Shown in pieces: positions 1 to 8,149 of a DNA stretch of 64,000 bases. Positions within the stretch are counted from its first letter, which is position 1; every line of letters begins with the position of its first letter. Made by a program: the position numbers and the translations under genes. Source of the DNA: Microbacterium sp. MYb62 (GTDB taxonomy: Bacteria; Actinomycetota; Actinomycetes; Actinomycetales; Microbacteriaceae). The stretch spans positions 124,001-188,000 of the forward strand of contig NZ_PCOY01000005.1 in assembly GCF_002979475.1 (NCBI RefSeq), given 5' to 3'. The notes beneath the pieces were generated by a model that made no database searches, was not told the DNA's origin, and worked only from the letters and a program-made list of their open reading frames with translations.

Positions 1-263
1 GAGGCGGCGTCGGGGGCGGCGTCGGGGGCGGCGTCTTCCCCCCGCGCCCCGGGGTCACGCCCGAGTCCCGCGATGCCCGGTGCGGCGAGCAGTGCCGCGT
101 CGGGCTCGGCCGTCGAGTGTTCACCCGGGTCAGCGGGCGAGACGATCCGGCGCTCCTCCAGTTCGCGGAGGCGGGCGGCCTCCGTCTCCGTGAGCGCGGC
201 GTCACGGCCATAGGCCCGTGCCTGCAGGGCTCGCAGCTCCGCGAACTCGTCGGCATCCCGCAT
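1..263 (-). CDS. Hypothetical protein, 3' end beyond window
   Basis: This minus-strand reading frame starts with ATG at 263 and stays open to the window edge, so only its first 87 residues are visible. The product begins MRDADEFAELRALQ, is rich in Ala, Glu and Arg, and is probably helical near its start. It then turns into a low-complexity stretch with a repeated Ala-Ala-Pro-Asp unit, encoded by a 12-bp tandem repeat at 1-35. It lies four bases after the stop of the membrane-protein gene at 268-753, so it is probably the last gene of the tsaB-rimI-tsaD transcript. I do not recognise the family. Confidence 0.6.
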   Translation of the reverse strand, partial: MRDADEFAELRALQARAYGRDAALTETEAARLRELEERRIVSPADPGEHSTAEPDAALLAAPGIAGLGRDPGARGEDAAPDAAPDAA

Positions 264-267
264 CAGT

Positions 268-753
268 TCACCCGAGCCTCTCGAACTGCATACCCGCCCA
301 GACGAGCCATCCCAGGCTGTACACGGTCGCGCAGAGCCCGAGCACGAGCGCCCAGCGCGCGATCGCCCTGCTCTCGACGGGGCGGCGCAGCGACATGATC
401 GCGGCGATGACCGCGACCACGGCGACGGGTATCCCCCAGCCGACGAAGAACGACGTTCCGAGAGCCACGATCGCGGCGAGCAGGGCCCAGGGCGCGAGGC
501 GGGTGTCGTCGATCGTGATCGCGCCGGTCGACGGCTCCCACTCCGTGTCGTCCGGGGCGTCGATGTCGGGACCGCTCGCCACCACCGGCTCGATGCCGAC
601 CGGCCCGGTGGGCATCCTGGTGTACCCGTCGCGACGGGCACCGGGGATCCGGGCTGCCCCCGCCGGGTGCTCGACCTCATCGCTGGGCGGTTCGATGCGC
701 GCCGGCGGCGTGGGCATGCCCTTCGCCTCCGGAGGGCCGGGGAGGTCGCTCAT
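268..753 (-). CDS. DUF4190-like small membrane protein
   Basis: The 161-residue product has a long Pro/Glu-rich cytoplasmic N-terminus (residues 1-100). Two hydrophobic segments follow near residues 105-130 and 137-157, separated by a short basic turn ([10 protein letters not shown]). That two-helix hairpin with a charged linker resembles DUF4190-type membrane proteins. The ATG at 753 overlaps the tsaD stop by four bases (ATGA), which fixes the start and indicates translational coupling. A longer in-frame opening runs back into tsaD but is antisense-like and was not used. Function is unknown. Confidence 0.7.
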   Translation of the reverse strand: MSDLPGPPEAKGMPTPPARIEPPSDEVEHPAGAARIPGARRDGYTRMPTGPVGIEPVVASGPDIDAPDDTEWEPSTGAITIDDTRLAPWALLAAIVALGTSFFVGWGIPVAVVAVIAAIMSLRRPVESRAIARWALVLGLCATVYSLGWLVWAGMQFERLG

Positions 754-1817
754 GCCGGCACCGCCTCCGCGACCTGGATCTCCGTCACGGGAAGCGTCGA
801 ATCCGCCCCGAAGGCCAGCGTGGACGGGCGGCGCCCCGACGAGATCAGTTCGGAGGCGAGCGCCGCGATCATCGCGCCGTTGTCCGTGCACAGCGACAGC
901 GGCGGGATGCGCACCGTGACGCCTGCGGCGGCCGCGCGCTCGAGAGCGACCTCGCGCAGACGGCGGTTCGCGATCACGCCTCCGCCGAGCAGCAGACGGG
1001 GCACGCCCAGATCGGCACAGGCGGCGAGCGCCTTCGTGACCAGCACGTCGACGACCGCTTCGCGGAAACTGGCGGCGACGTCGGCGACGGGGACCTCGAT
1101 CCCCTCGGCCTCGCACCGCTCGACCCAGCGGGCAACGGCGGTCTTCAACCCCGAGAACGAGAAGTCGTAGCGGTGCTTCGCGAGGTCGGAGGCACGGGAG
1201 AGACCTCGAGGGAATCGGATCGCGGTCGGATCACCGTCCGCAGCCGCACGGTCGATCTCGGGACCTCCGGGGTACGGCAGCGACAGGAGACGGGCGACCT
1301 TGTCGAACGCCTCGCCCGCGGCATCGTCCATGGTCTCGCCCAGGAGCTCGACATCGGTGGTGAGGTCGCGCACGTGCAGCAGCGAGGTGTGCCCGCCGGA
1401 GACCAGGAGCGCGATGGTCGGATACTCGAGCGGCGCGGAGTCTGCCGTGACGATGTCGGCGGCGATGTGTCCGACCAGGTGGTTCACGGCATACAGAGGC
1501 TTGTCGATCGAGACGGCCAGGCCCTTCGCCGCCCCGACCCCCACCATCAGGGCCCCGGCGAGACCGGGGCCGCTCGTGACGGCGACGGCATCGAGATCGT
1601 CGAGGCGCACGCCGGCCTCCGCGAGCGCCGCATCGATGGCGGGCTGCAGCGCCTCGAGGTGCGCCCTGGCGGCGACCTCCGGCACGACGCCGCCGTACCT
1701 GGCGTGCTCGTCCATGCTCGACGCGATGGTGTTCGAGAGCAGAGTGCGTCCGCGGACGATGCCGATGCCCGTCTCGTCGCAGCTCGTCTCGATGCCGAGC
1801 ACCAGCGGTTCGCTCAT
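750..1817 (-). CDS. tsaD: tRNA t6A37 threonylcarbamoyltransferase TsaD
   Basis: TsaD transfers the threonylcarbamoyl group from threonylcarbamoyl-AMP to A37 of ANN-decoding tRNAs, together with TsaB and TsaE. The 355-residue product has the usual length. The ASKHA start motif [10 protein letters not shown] is at residues 8-17, the metal-binding HLVGH pair is at His113/His117, and the nucleotide-binding segment near [10 protein letters not shown] is present. It overlaps rimI by four bases upstream and the next membrane-protein gene by four bases downstream, so these genes form one leftward operon. Confidence 0.97.
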   Translation of the reverse strand: MSEPLVLGIETSCDETGIGIVRGRTLLSNTIASSMDEHARYGGVVPEVAARAHLEALQPAIDAALAEAGVRLDDLDAVAVTSGPGLAGALMVGVGAAKGLAVSIDKPLYAVNHLVGHIAADIVTADSAPLEYPTIALLVSGGHTSLLHVRDLTTDVELLGETMDDAAGEAFDKVARLLSLPYPGGPEIDRAAADGDPTAIRFPRGLSRASDLAKHRYDFSFSGLKTAVARWVERCEAEGIEVPVADVAASFREAVVDVLVTKALAACADLGVPRLLLGGGVIANRRLREVALERAAAAGVTVRIPPLSLCTDNGAMIAALASELISSGRRPSTLAFGADSTLPVTEIQVAEAVPA

Positions 1818-2302
1818 GTCTTCGCCTCCTCGGCGGTGGGGGCGGACGCCGGATGACGGCGCAGTTCCAGACGCATCACGATCGCGTCGACGCCGTCGGG
1901 CTGGTAGTAGTGCGGGCGACGCGCGATCTCCTCGAACCCCTCGGCGAGGTAGAGCCCCTCGGCGGAGGGGTTGTCGGCCCTGACCTCGAGGAACACCTCG
2001 CGGGCGCCACGCGCCGCAGCGGCCGCGAGCAGCGCGCGCAGCAGCGCGCGCCCTCTCCCCTGCCCGCGGTGCTCGGCGAGGAAGGCGATGGTCTGGATGT
2101 CGGCGTCGGCGCTGCCCTGCAGCGCGCGCACCCCGCCGTATCCGACGACGGCGTCGTCGTGCTCGTCGACGAGGTACCGTCCGTGCGGGCTCGCGAGCTC
2201 CGCCGCCATGGTCTCGGAGCTCCAGGCATCCGTCGGGAACGAACGGTTCTCGATCGCCATGATCGCGTCGAGGTCGTCGGGGGTCGCGTCGCGGAGGGTC
2301 AT
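1814..2302 (-). CDS. rimI: Ribosomal-protein-alanine N-acetyltransferase RimI
   Basis: This is a single GNAT domain of 162 residues. The acetyl-CoA pyrophosphate-binding loop [12 protein letters not shown] lies at about residues 78-88, and the late GNAT motif [18 protein letters not shown] follows. RimI acetylates the N-terminal alanine of ribosomal protein S18 in E. coli; actinobacterial homologues often have a wider range. Position between tsaB and tsaD, with four-base overlaps on both sides, is the classical actinobacterial order and supports the name over other GNAT enzymes. Confidence 0.92.
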   Translation of the reverse strand: MTLRDATPDDLDAIMAIENRSFPTDAWSSETMAAELASPHGRYLVDEHDDAVVGYGGVRALQGSADADIQTIAFLAEHRGQGRGRALLRALLAAAAARGAREVFLEVRADNPSAEGLYLAEGFEEIARRPHYYQPDGVDAIVMRLELRRHPASAPTAEEAKT

Positions 2303-2916
2303 GTGCCCACCCGCTTCGGCGCGCCGGGAACAGTCACGTCGGGGTGGCGCATGTAGAGCGGCTCGTCGCCGGTGAGAGTGCGACCGGCGGCGAGCGCCCG
2401 CGCCCCCACCCGCGCCAGGTCCGTCGCGGAGAGCGTCGTCACGTCGATGCGGCGGATGCCGTCGAGGTGCGCGTCGGCGTCCGTCGCCCGCACCAGCACG
2501 GTCTCGGCGGTCACGACCGGAAGCCCGTCGGAATCCAGGCCTTCGAACACGGTGATGGCGACCTCACGCCGACGGGCGTCCGTGACGATCGCGAACGGTG
2601 CGGTCTCGCTCTCGAGCGCGGTGAGGGCCGCCGCGAGGTGGCTGGGGACGGGGATGACCGGAAGTCCGCGTCCGAGCGCGAAGGCCCGGGCTGCGGCGAT
2701 GCCGATGCGGAGCCCGGTGAAGGGGCCTGGTCCCATGCCGGCGACGACGTGGGTGATCTCTCCGTCCCCCGCCTCCCCGAGCGCAGCGACGAGCAGGTCG
2801 CCGATGACCTCGGCGTGGCCGAGCGGGTCGACGGCGCCGGCTTCGGCGCGTCGCCCCCCGTCGGCATCGATGAGGGCGACAGCCGTGCCCAGGGAAGTGT
2901 CGACGGCAAGGATCAC
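2299..2916 (-). CDS. tsaB: t6A biosynthesis protein TsaB
   Basis: TsaB is the inactive ASKHA paralogue that scaffolds TsaD and TsaE in tRNA t6A synthesis. The 205-residue protein starts [16 protein letters not shown] and carries the typical [13 protein letters not shown] segment at about residues 60-72. The second half is shorter and more divergent, as usual for the family. It is now the first gene of the leftward t6A transcript. Its normal upstream neighbour, tsaE, lies about 36.6 kb away at 39563-40060, beyond the flagellar block. Confidence 0.95.
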   Translation of the reverse strand: MILAVDTSLGTAVALIDADGGRRAEAGAVDPLGHAEVIGDLLVAALGEAGDGEITHVVAGMGPGPFTGLRIGIAAARAFALGRGLPVIPVPSHLAAALTALESETAPFAIVTDARRREVAITVFEGLDSDGLPVVTAETVLVRATDADAHLDGIRRIDVTTLSATDLARVGARALAAGRTLTGDEPLYMRHPDVTVPGAPKRVGT

Positions 2917-2948
2917 GACTCCAGATTAGCCGTCGGTCCGCTGGGAAA

Positions 2949-2965
2949 GCGGTCCGCGGGACCGC
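2949..2965 (-). terminator. Small GC hairpin after fliW
   Basis: GCGGTCC, a three-base loop and GGACCGC form a seven-base-pair stem in the 60-bp gap between fliW and tsaB. There is no T-rich tail, so termination is only a guess. It is the sole structure seen that could separate flagellar from housekeeping transcription. Confidence 0.3.
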
Positions 2966-2976
2966 GGGATCGTGCG

Positions 2977-3348
2977 TCAGCCGAGCGGAGCGCGCAGGGG
3001 GTAGTCCTGGTCCTCGAGGATCACCTGCGATGCGGCTCCGGTCGTGCGGTTGACGATCACCGGCGCCAACAGGTTCACGCTCACTCCTTCGACCGAGGGG
3101 TGAGCGACCACGAGGATCAGCGCGTCGTCGGCCGAGCCGAGCGCGAGGCCGTCCGCCTGCTCGTCCGTGAGGATCGGCGCGTACTCGCTCAGCACCGCCC
3201 GCGGATCGACGAGGTACAGGCGCAGCGCGGCGTCGTCGACGGCGCGCATCGAGAACAGCCCGTCGGCGCCGTCGACCGGTGCGAGAGCGAAGTCGACGTG
3301 GGGGGCGAGCCCGGGCGGCGGGGCGACGAACGTCAGCGCCGCGGTCAT
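2977..3348 (-). CDS. fliW: Flagellar assembly factor FliW
   Basis: FliW binds flagellin or the translational repressor CsrA; unassembled flagellin titrates FliW and so frees CsrA to block flagellin translation. The 123-residue product has the family size and ends with the conserved block NLLAPVIVNRTTGAASQVIL followed by a short acidic, hydrophobic tail. It overlaps the flgL stop by four bases and closes the flgN-flgK-flgL-fliW unit. csrA is at the other end of the flagellar block (35565-35816), and candidate CsrA sites lie in the flagellin leader. Confidence 0.9.
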   Translation of the reverse strand: MTAALTFVAPPPGLAPHVDFALAPVDGADGLFSMRAVDDAALRLYLVDPRAVLSEYAPILTDEQADGLALGSADDALILVVAHPSVEGVSVNLLAPVIVNRTTGAASQVILEDQDYPLRAPLG

Positions 3349-4226
3349 CGCAGGAAGTCCATGAGCGAAGGCTGGAGCACGCGCGCGTTCACGGCGAGCG
3401 CCGAGCGATAGACGAGCTCCTGCGCCTGCAGGCGCACGAGCACCTCGATCGAGTCGACATCCTCCACCGCCGTCCTGCGGGACTCGAGGGACACGGAATT
3501 CTGCACTGCCGCCTCCTTGGCGCGTTCGATCTGGGACTGCCGGGTGCCGACCGAGCCCTGCACGCCGAGCATGGCGGTGCGACGGGAATCGATCTCGGCC
3601 AAGCGCGGGCCGACGTTCGTGCCGGAGCGGAGATCGGTGACGATCTTGTCCACGAGGGCGAACACCGAGTCGTCCCCGGTGCCGAAGACGGCAGCGCCGT
3701 CGGTGTCCACGCGCACGGACGCGGCGTCGGACACCCGGCGGGTGACCTCCGCTCCCGGCACCCCGCTGTGGCTGTAGTCGGCGGCGAACGCCGCCGTGTC
3801 CGAGGTGCCCGCGAACACGGAACGGCCGAGCAGCCGCGTGTTGGCCTGGGCGAGGAGCTCCTTGCGGATCCCCTCCAGCTCGACGGCCAGCGCTTCCTTG
3901 GCGTTCGCGTCGAGGGCGCCGTCGTTCGCCCCCTGCGAGGTGAGGTCGCGGACCCTCCCCAGCAGAGCGGTGCTCGCGGTGATGGCGCTGTCCGCCGCAG
4001 TGACCCAGGCCAGTCCGTCGTCGATGTTGCGGGCGTACTGCTCCGTGCGACGCTGCTCGGCATGCAGCGCCAGAGCGGTGGCCGCGGCGGCCGGGTCCTC
4101 GGAAGGGGCCGCGAACGCGCGCTGGGAGGTCGCCTGCTCCTGCAGGCGCGCCAGCTCGGAGAGGTTGGACTGCAGTTGGCGCATCGCCGTCTGCGTCATG
4201 GCGGATGACGTCACTCGAGAGATCAC
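3345..4226 (-). CDS. flgL: Flagellar hook-filament junction protein FlgL (HAP3)
   Basis: FlgL forms the second junction ring between hook and filament. The 293-residue protein has flagellin-like helical ends: an N-terminal segment ending QLQSNLSELARLQEQ, and a C-terminal heptad region including SLESRRTAVEDVDSIEVLVR, with YRSALAVNARVLQPSLMDFLR at the very end. The middle is short. It follows flgK after 13 bases and overlaps fliW, consistent with one leftward sigma-28 transcript. Confidence 0.93.
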   Translation of the reverse strand: MISRVTSSAMTQTAMRQLQSNLSELARLQEQATSQRAFAAPSEDPAAAATALALHAEQRRTEQYARNIDDGLAWVTAADSAITASTALLGRVRDLTSQGANDGALDANAKEALAVELEGIRKELLAQANTRLLGRSVFAGTSDTAAFAADYSHSGVPGAEVTRRVSDAASVRVDTDGAAVFGTGDDSVFALVDKIVTDLRSGTNVGPRLAEIDSRRTAMLGVQGSVGTRQSQIERAKEAAVQNSVSLESRRTAVEDVDSIEVLVRLQAQELVYRSALAVNARVLQPSLMDFLR

Positions 4227-4239
4227 GGTGCTCCTTCGC

Positions 4240-5649
4240 TCAGCGTCCGACGAGACCCGTGCGGTTGATGAGCACGTCGAGCGCCTCGTCCACCGCGGTC
4301 ATCACACGGGCTGCGGCCTGATAGGCGGTCTGGTAGGTGAGCAGGCTGATGGTCTCCTCGTCGCCGTCGACGGCGGCGACCGACTGCTGTGCGCCCACGG
4401 CGGCGACCGCTGCGGAATCGGAGAGCTTCGCACGCTGCACGTCGGCGGCCGTCGCGACACCGAACCGGGTGACCTGATCGGACCAGAGCGCATCGGGCGA
4501 GCCGGCGCGTCGGCCGATCTGCGAGATCAGATCGGCGTTCGTCGCGTCCAGCGCGCCGGACCCGGGGGCGGCGAGCGCCAGCTCGGATGCCGAGCCGACG
4601 GCGACCTGCAGGCCGAGCGCGGCGGATCCGGTGGTCGGCAGCGTGAAGAAGTCGCCGCCCGCCTGCCCCGTGGAGGTGACACCGGCCCGGTGCTGGGTGT
4701 TCATGGCGTCGGCGAGCGCCGTCGCCACCTTGTCGTACGTGGCGGCGAGCCCGGCGAGCATGCCGCCGTCGGCCGCCGGTGCGAGGACCGACAGCGCGGC
4801 CCCGAGTTCGCCGCCGTCGATCGACGCGGGAAGGTCGGGGGCGGAGGCCCAGGACAGGCTGAAACGCTGACCGGAGTCGATCGCGGCCGGCCCGGTGAGA
4901 ACGAGATGGCGGGAATCGGAGCCGGAGACGAGGGCGTTGCCCCCGAGACGGACCGTCATCGTCCCGTCGCTCTCGATGGTCGACGCCGCGCCCGACATCC
5001 TGGCCACGTTCTGCGCGAGGAGGCTGCGCTGATCCATCAGCTCGTTCGCCGAGCGCCCGGAGGCGAGGGCGTCGCGGATCTCATCGTTGAGCACCGCGAT
5101 CTGGTCGGCGGCCGCGTTCACCTGGTCGACCGTGCGGTCGGCGGACGCACGCGCATCGCTCCACTGCGTGGCGACGTTGCGGTAGCCGCCGGCGATGTGC
5201 GAGGCGAGCTCCTTCGCCGACTCGAGGATGCTGGAGGCCGCTGCCCCGGAGTCCGGCGTGTTCGCGAGGTCCTGCCATCCGGACCAGAACTTCGAGAGCC
5301 GGGCCGCCAGCCCGTTCTCGGTGGGTTCCGCCAGCGACGCCTCGATCGTGGTCGCGGCCACCGCGCGAGTGGACCAGTACCCCGAGGCACCGAGCGCATC
5401 GCGGACCCTGGCGTCGAGCAGGGCGTCGCCGAGACGGGCGACGCCGTCGATCGAGACCCCGTGTCCCGGCAGCGCTCCGACGCTGAACCGCCCGGTCTGT
5501 GCGATCGCCGCGACAGCCGAGGTCGTCACGCGCTGGCGCGTGTATCCCTCGGTCTTCTGGTTGGCGATGTTCTGGCCGACCACGTCCATGCCGCGCCGGG
5601 CGGCCGCCAGTCCGCTGGCCGCCGTGTTCAATCCACTGAAGGTCGACAT
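4240..5649 (-). CDS. flgK: Flagellar hook-associated protein FlgK (HAP1)
   Basis: FlgK is the first hook-filament junction protein, exported by the flagellar type III system. The 469-residue product starts MSTFSGLNTAASGLAAARRG and has the rod/hook signature GQNIANQKTEGYTRQRV. It ends with the heptad region containing SLLTYQTAYQAAARVMTAVD. ATG 5649 was chosen because a GAGAGGGG ribosome-binding site sits just ahead of it; a longer opening upstream overlaps flgN and has no flagellar sequence. It lies 13 bases after flgN and 13 before flgL. Confidence 0.94.
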   Translation of the reverse strand: MSTFSGLNTAASGLAAARRGMDVVGQNIANQKTEGYTRQRVTTSAVAAIAQTGRFSVGALPGHGVSIDGVARLGDALLDARVRDALGASGYWSTRAVAATTIEASLAEPTENGLAARLSKFWSGWQDLANTPDSGAAASSILESAKELASHIAGGYRNVATQWSDARASADRTVDQVNAAADQIAVLNDEIRDALASGRSANELMDQRSLLAQNVARMSGAASTIESDGTMTVRLGGNALVSGSDSRHLVLTGPAAIDSGQRFSLSWASAPDLPASIDGGELGAALSVLAPAADGGMLAGLAATYDKVATALADAMNTQHRAGVTSTGQAGGDFFTLPTTGSAALGLQVAVGSASELALAAPGSGALDATNADLISQIGRRAGSPDALWSDQVTRFGVATAADVQRAKLSDSAAVAAVGAQQSVAAVDGDEETISLLTYQTAYQAAARVMTAVDEALDVLINRTGLVGR

Positions 5650-5662
5650 GATCCCCTCTCGG

Positions 5663-6145
5663 TCACATCTCGGTATCGATGATGCGCGCTGCGTCGTCCC
5701 GGGCGCGATCGCCCGTGGTCGTGTACTCGCCGGTGTCGTGTCCGAGAGCGGCGATCGTCTCCTGGGTGGCGCGGAGCACTCCGCTGAGCTGCTCCGCGTT
5801 GGCATCGCGCATCTGCTCGACCTCTGCGGCCAGTTTGGAGAGCGCACGCAGATGGTCCGCGAAGACCTCGTGCCACGCGCCCTCCGGCGCGTGCTCGATC
5901 AACTCTCGGATCGTCGCCGCCTCGGGAGCCCCCCACTCCTCTGCGACGGCGGCGACCTCGACGGTGCGGGCGAATCCCGCGCCACGCAGCCGGTCGAGCA
6001 CCTGATCGATCTCACGCGCGGCGAACTGGATCCACTGGGAGCGTCCCGCGGCGAGCAGCAGCTGCTGCTCGTCGAGCTTGAAGAGCAGCATCTCGAGCAG
6101 CTCGCGCTCGCGCCACAGCTGTATCGAAAGTTCGTTGGCTCCCAT
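5663..6145 (-). CDS. flgN: FlgN-like export chaperone for FlgK/FlgL
   Basis: The 160-residue product is predicted to be almost wholly helical (LWRERELLEMLLFKLDEQQL near the start). This fits the FlgN family, cytoplasmic chaperones that hold FlgK and FlgL for export. The position directly ahead of flgK and flgL supports this more than the sequence alone. ATG 6145 has a purine-rich AAAAGGGG site just upstream; an upstream in-frame start would reach into the promoter. A sigma-28-like promoter at 6197-6224 points into this gene. Confidence 0.82.
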   Translation of the reverse strand: MGANELSIQLWRERELLEMLLFKLDEQQLLLAAGRSQWIQFAAREIDQVLDRLRGAGFARTVEVAAVAEEWGAPEAATIRELIEHAPEGAWHEVFADHLRALSKLAAEVEQMRDANAEQLSGVLRATQETIAALGHDTGEYTTTGDRARDDAARIIDTEM

Positions 6146-6196
6146 GATCCCCTTTTCCCCAGTGATCGCCCCGCCTGACGACGCGGCCAAAGGTCA

Positions 6197-6224
6197 CTAT
6201 CGGCAGTCGCCTGCCTAACGTTAC
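6197..6224 (-). promoter_or_regulatory. Sigma-28-type promoter for flgN-flgK-flgL-fliW
   Basis: On the minus strand the sequence reads GTAA (6224-6221), exactly 16 bases, then a perfect GCCGATAG (6204-6197). The same spacing recurs ahead of fliC, flgB, flbD and fliM. Transcription would start near 6190, giving a leader of about 45 bases for flgN. The match to the FliA/SigD -10 consensus GCCGATAA is seven of eight. Confidence 0.78.
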
Positions 6225-6263
6225 TATGTGGAACGGCGGTGAGCAGTTCTCCCCATGTACACG

Positions 6264-6278
6264 TCACAAGAAGTGTGA
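6264..6278 (+). promoter_or_regulatory. Inverted repeat upstream of fliA, candidate operator
   Basis: TCACA, five bases (AGAAG), then TGTGA form a perfect inverted repeat in a relatively AT-rich stretch between the flgN promoter and the fliA start. It is 64 bases ahead of the fliA ATG. The arms are those of CRP/GlxR sites but in the opposite order, so a CRP-type protein is not implied. An unidentified regulator of fliA could bind here. Confidence 0.35.
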
Positions 6279-6341
6279 TATGTGCATCTGCCCACCACCT
6301 TGGAACTTCCGGAGTGCATCCAGAGAGGTGGATCATCCCCC

Positions 6342-7142
6342 ATGCCGACGCGCGCTGAGCGCAATGTGCTCATCGAGAGCAACCTCCCCCTAGTCGGATA
6401 CCTCGCAGCCGAGACCCACGCTCGGGCCACCCACATCCCCCGCGATGAGCTCGCGGCCGTCGGAGCGCTCGCGCTCGTGACGGCAGCCGACGCCTTCGAC
6501 CCCGCTCTGGGCGTCCCCTTCGGCGCCTACGCACGCCGCCGCATCCTCGGCGCGTTCGCCGACGAGATGCGCGCGATGGACTGGGCGTCCCGCGGCATCC
6601 GCAAACGCATCAAGGAGACGGTGGCGGTGCGCGACACCCTCACCGCCGGCCTCGGAAGGACCGCGACCGCCGCCGAGGTCGCCACGGCGATGGGCGTCGC
6701 GAAGGAGACCGTCGTCGAAGCGCTCGCCGACGCCGCGCGCACCGTGACGACGCTCGAGGACCCGTCGGCACGTGAGGTCGCCGCGGACATCCCGCTTCCC
6801 GAGGAATCGGCCCTGGTCGGCGAGCGACGTGCGGTGCTCGAGCAGGCCGTCGCGGCCCTCCCCGAGCGCATGCGTCGGATCGTGCAGGGCGTGTACTTCG
6901 ACGAGCGACCGGTCAAGGAGATCGCCGAAGAGCTCGGTGTGACCCACTCCGCCGTCTCCCAGCAGCGGTCCGAGGCGATCCGCCTGCTGCGCGACGCGCT
7001 GGACAGGTACTTCGCCGACGGCCCGACGCCGGCCACGACGACGCGGGTGTCCACCGGCGCCCGCGATGCGTACTTCACGCGGATCGCAGATGCCGCCAGC
7101 TCCCGGATCGCCGACGTCTTCCGGGAGTCGACACCCGCATAG
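6342..7142 (+). CDS. fliA: Flagellar sigma factor, sigma-28 (FliA/SigD/WhiG type)
   Basis: This directs RNA polymerase to late flagellar genes. The 266-residue protein has region 2 (residues ~15-85, with PFGAYARRRILGAFADEMR and DWASRGIRKR), region 3, and a region 4 helix-turn-helix near VKEIAEELGVTHSAVSQQRS. About 45 residues continue past region 4, a longer tail than usual. ATG 6342 follows an AGAGGTGG site; an upstream in-frame opening lacks sigma similarity. No FlgM anti-sigma gene is visible in the window. The five CTAA/GTAA-N16-GCCGATAG-type promoters nearby are its likely targets. Confidence 0.9.
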   Translation: MPTRAERNVLIESNLPLVGYLAAETHARATHIPRDELAAVGALALVTAADAFDPALGVPFGAYARRRILGAFADEMRAMDWASRGIRKRIKETVAVRDTLTAGLGRTATAAEVATAMGVAKETVVEALADAARTVTTLEDPSAREVAADIPLPEESALVGERRAVLEQAVAALPERMRRIVQGVYFDERPVKEIAEELGVTHSAVSQQRSEAIRLLRDALDRYFADGPTPATTTRVSTGARDAYFTRIADAASSRIADVFRESTPA

Positions 7143-7161
7143 CCCGAATCGCTGCGCTCTG

Positions 7162-7189
7162 CTAACGGGCGCGCCTCCTCTGCCGATAG
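7162..7189 (+). promoter_or_regulatory. Sigma-28-type promoter for flagellin
   Basis: CTAA (7162-7165), 16 bases, then GCCGATAG (7182-7189) match the other flagellar promoters in spacing and sequence. The expected start site, near 7195, would put the CsrA-type hairpin (7196-7221) at the very 5' end of the flagellin mRNA. Confidence 0.85.
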
Positions 7190-7195
7190 GTGTGT

Positions 7196-7240
7196 GCGGG
7201 AGACCACGGATGGTCTCTCGCACAACAACATTCACGGAGG
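7196..7240 (+). promoter_or_regulatory. CsrA-type control leader of flagellin mRNA
   Basis: A ten-base-pair stem (7196-7205 with 7212-7221, one G-U pair) presents the six-base loop ACGGAT, so GGA is in the loop. A second GGA lies in the Shine-Dalgarno ACGGAGG (7234-7240), ten bases before the ATG at 7250. CsrA dimers bind GGA motifs in hairpin loops and at Shine-Dalgarno sequences, as on the Bacillus hag leader. csrA and fliW are both in this gene block. Confidence 0.72.
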
Positions 7241-7249
7241 AGAACCCTT

Positions 7250-8080
7250 ATGGGTATGCAGATCAACACCAACGTGTCGGCGCTCAACGCCTACCGCAAC
7301 CTGTCGAACACGCAGAACGACCTGTCGAAGTCGCTCGAGAAGCTGTCCAGCGGCTTCCGCATCAACCGCGCGGCAGACGACGCCGCGGGCCTGGCGATCT
7401 CCGAGGGCCTGCGCTCGCAGGTCAACGGCCTGAACGTCGCAGCCCGCAACGCCCAGGACGGCATCTCGGTCATCCAGACCGCGGAAGGCGCCCTGACCGA
7501 GGTCCACTCGATCCTGCAGCGCGTTCGCGACCTGACCAACCAGGGTGCGAACGACTCGAACAACGCGAAGTCGCGCGAGGCCATCCAGACCGAGATCGGC
7601 GCCCTGGCCGACGAGCTCACCCGGATCGCCGACAGCACGAACTTCAACGGCATCAAGCTGCTCTCGGGCGGCGCGACGCTGACGTTCCAGGTCGGTGCGG
7701 GTTCCGTCGCCGCCGAGGACCAGATCTCGGTCGCACTGACCGACTTCGACACCCTCGGTGCAACGATCGACACGCTCGCAGCCACGATGACCGACGCTGC
7801 GACGTACGGTGCGGCGCTCGCGGGCATCGACACGCAGATCCAGGCGGTCTCGACCGCACGCGCCGGCTACGGTGCGCTGCAGAACCGCTTCGAGTCCACC
7901 ATCAACAGCCTCAACGTGTCGGCGGAGAACCTCGCTGCTGCTGAGAGCCGGATCCGCGACACCGACATGGCGTCCGAGATGGTCAAGTTCACGTCGGCGA
8001 ACATCCTGTCGCAGGCTGGTACGGCCATGCTGGCCCAGGCCAACCAGTCGAACCAGGGCATTCTCCAGCTCCTGCGCTGA
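7250..8080 (+). CDS. fliC: Flagellin
   Basis: This is the filament subunit. The 276-residue protein is made almost only of the D0/D1 helical ends: an N-terminal QINTNVSALNAYRNLS and RINRAADDAAGLAISEGLRS, and a C-terminal RIRDTDMASEMVKFTSANIL ending QGILQLLR. Only about 60 residues lie between, so there is no large surface domain. ATG 7250 follows ACGGAGGAG closely. It has its own sigma-28 promoter, a CsrA-type leader and a strong terminator behind it, so it is probably the most strongly expressed gene here. Confidence 0.97.
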   Translation: MGMQINTNVSALNAYRNLSNTQNDLSKSLEKLSSGFRINRAADDAAGLAISEGLRSQVNGLNVAARNAQDGISVIQTAEGALTEVHSILQRVRDLTNQGANDSNNAKSREAIQTEIGALADELTRIADSTNFNGIKLLSGGATLTFQVGAGSVAAEDQISVALTDFDTLGATIDTLAATMTDAATYGAALAGIDTQIQAVSTARAGYGALQNRFESTINSLNVSAENLAAAESRIRDTDMASEMVKFTSANILSQAGTAMLAQANQSNQGILQLLR

Positions 8081-8088
8081 ACCACGCC

Positions 8089-8124
8089 ATGAGGTCCGGG
8101 CGCCCACCGGCGCCCGGACCTCAT
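8089..8124 (+). terminator. Strong hairpin between fliC and fliD
   Basis: A perfect 16-base-pair stem (8089-8104 with 8109-8124) with a four-base loop CACC starts eight bases after the flagellin stop. It has no T tract. It probably terminates or attenuates the flagellin transcript and protects its 3' end, letting only part of transcription continue into fliD. Confidence 0.75.
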
Positions 8125-8149
8125 CCGCCCCTGACACGGAAAGGCGATC

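Noticed and set aside
6147..6341. Sigma-28-type promoter driving fliA itself
   Set aside because: CTAAC at 6215-6219 lacks a GATAG-type box 16 bases downstream on the plus strand; that CTAAC merely overlaps the reverse-oriented flgN promoter.
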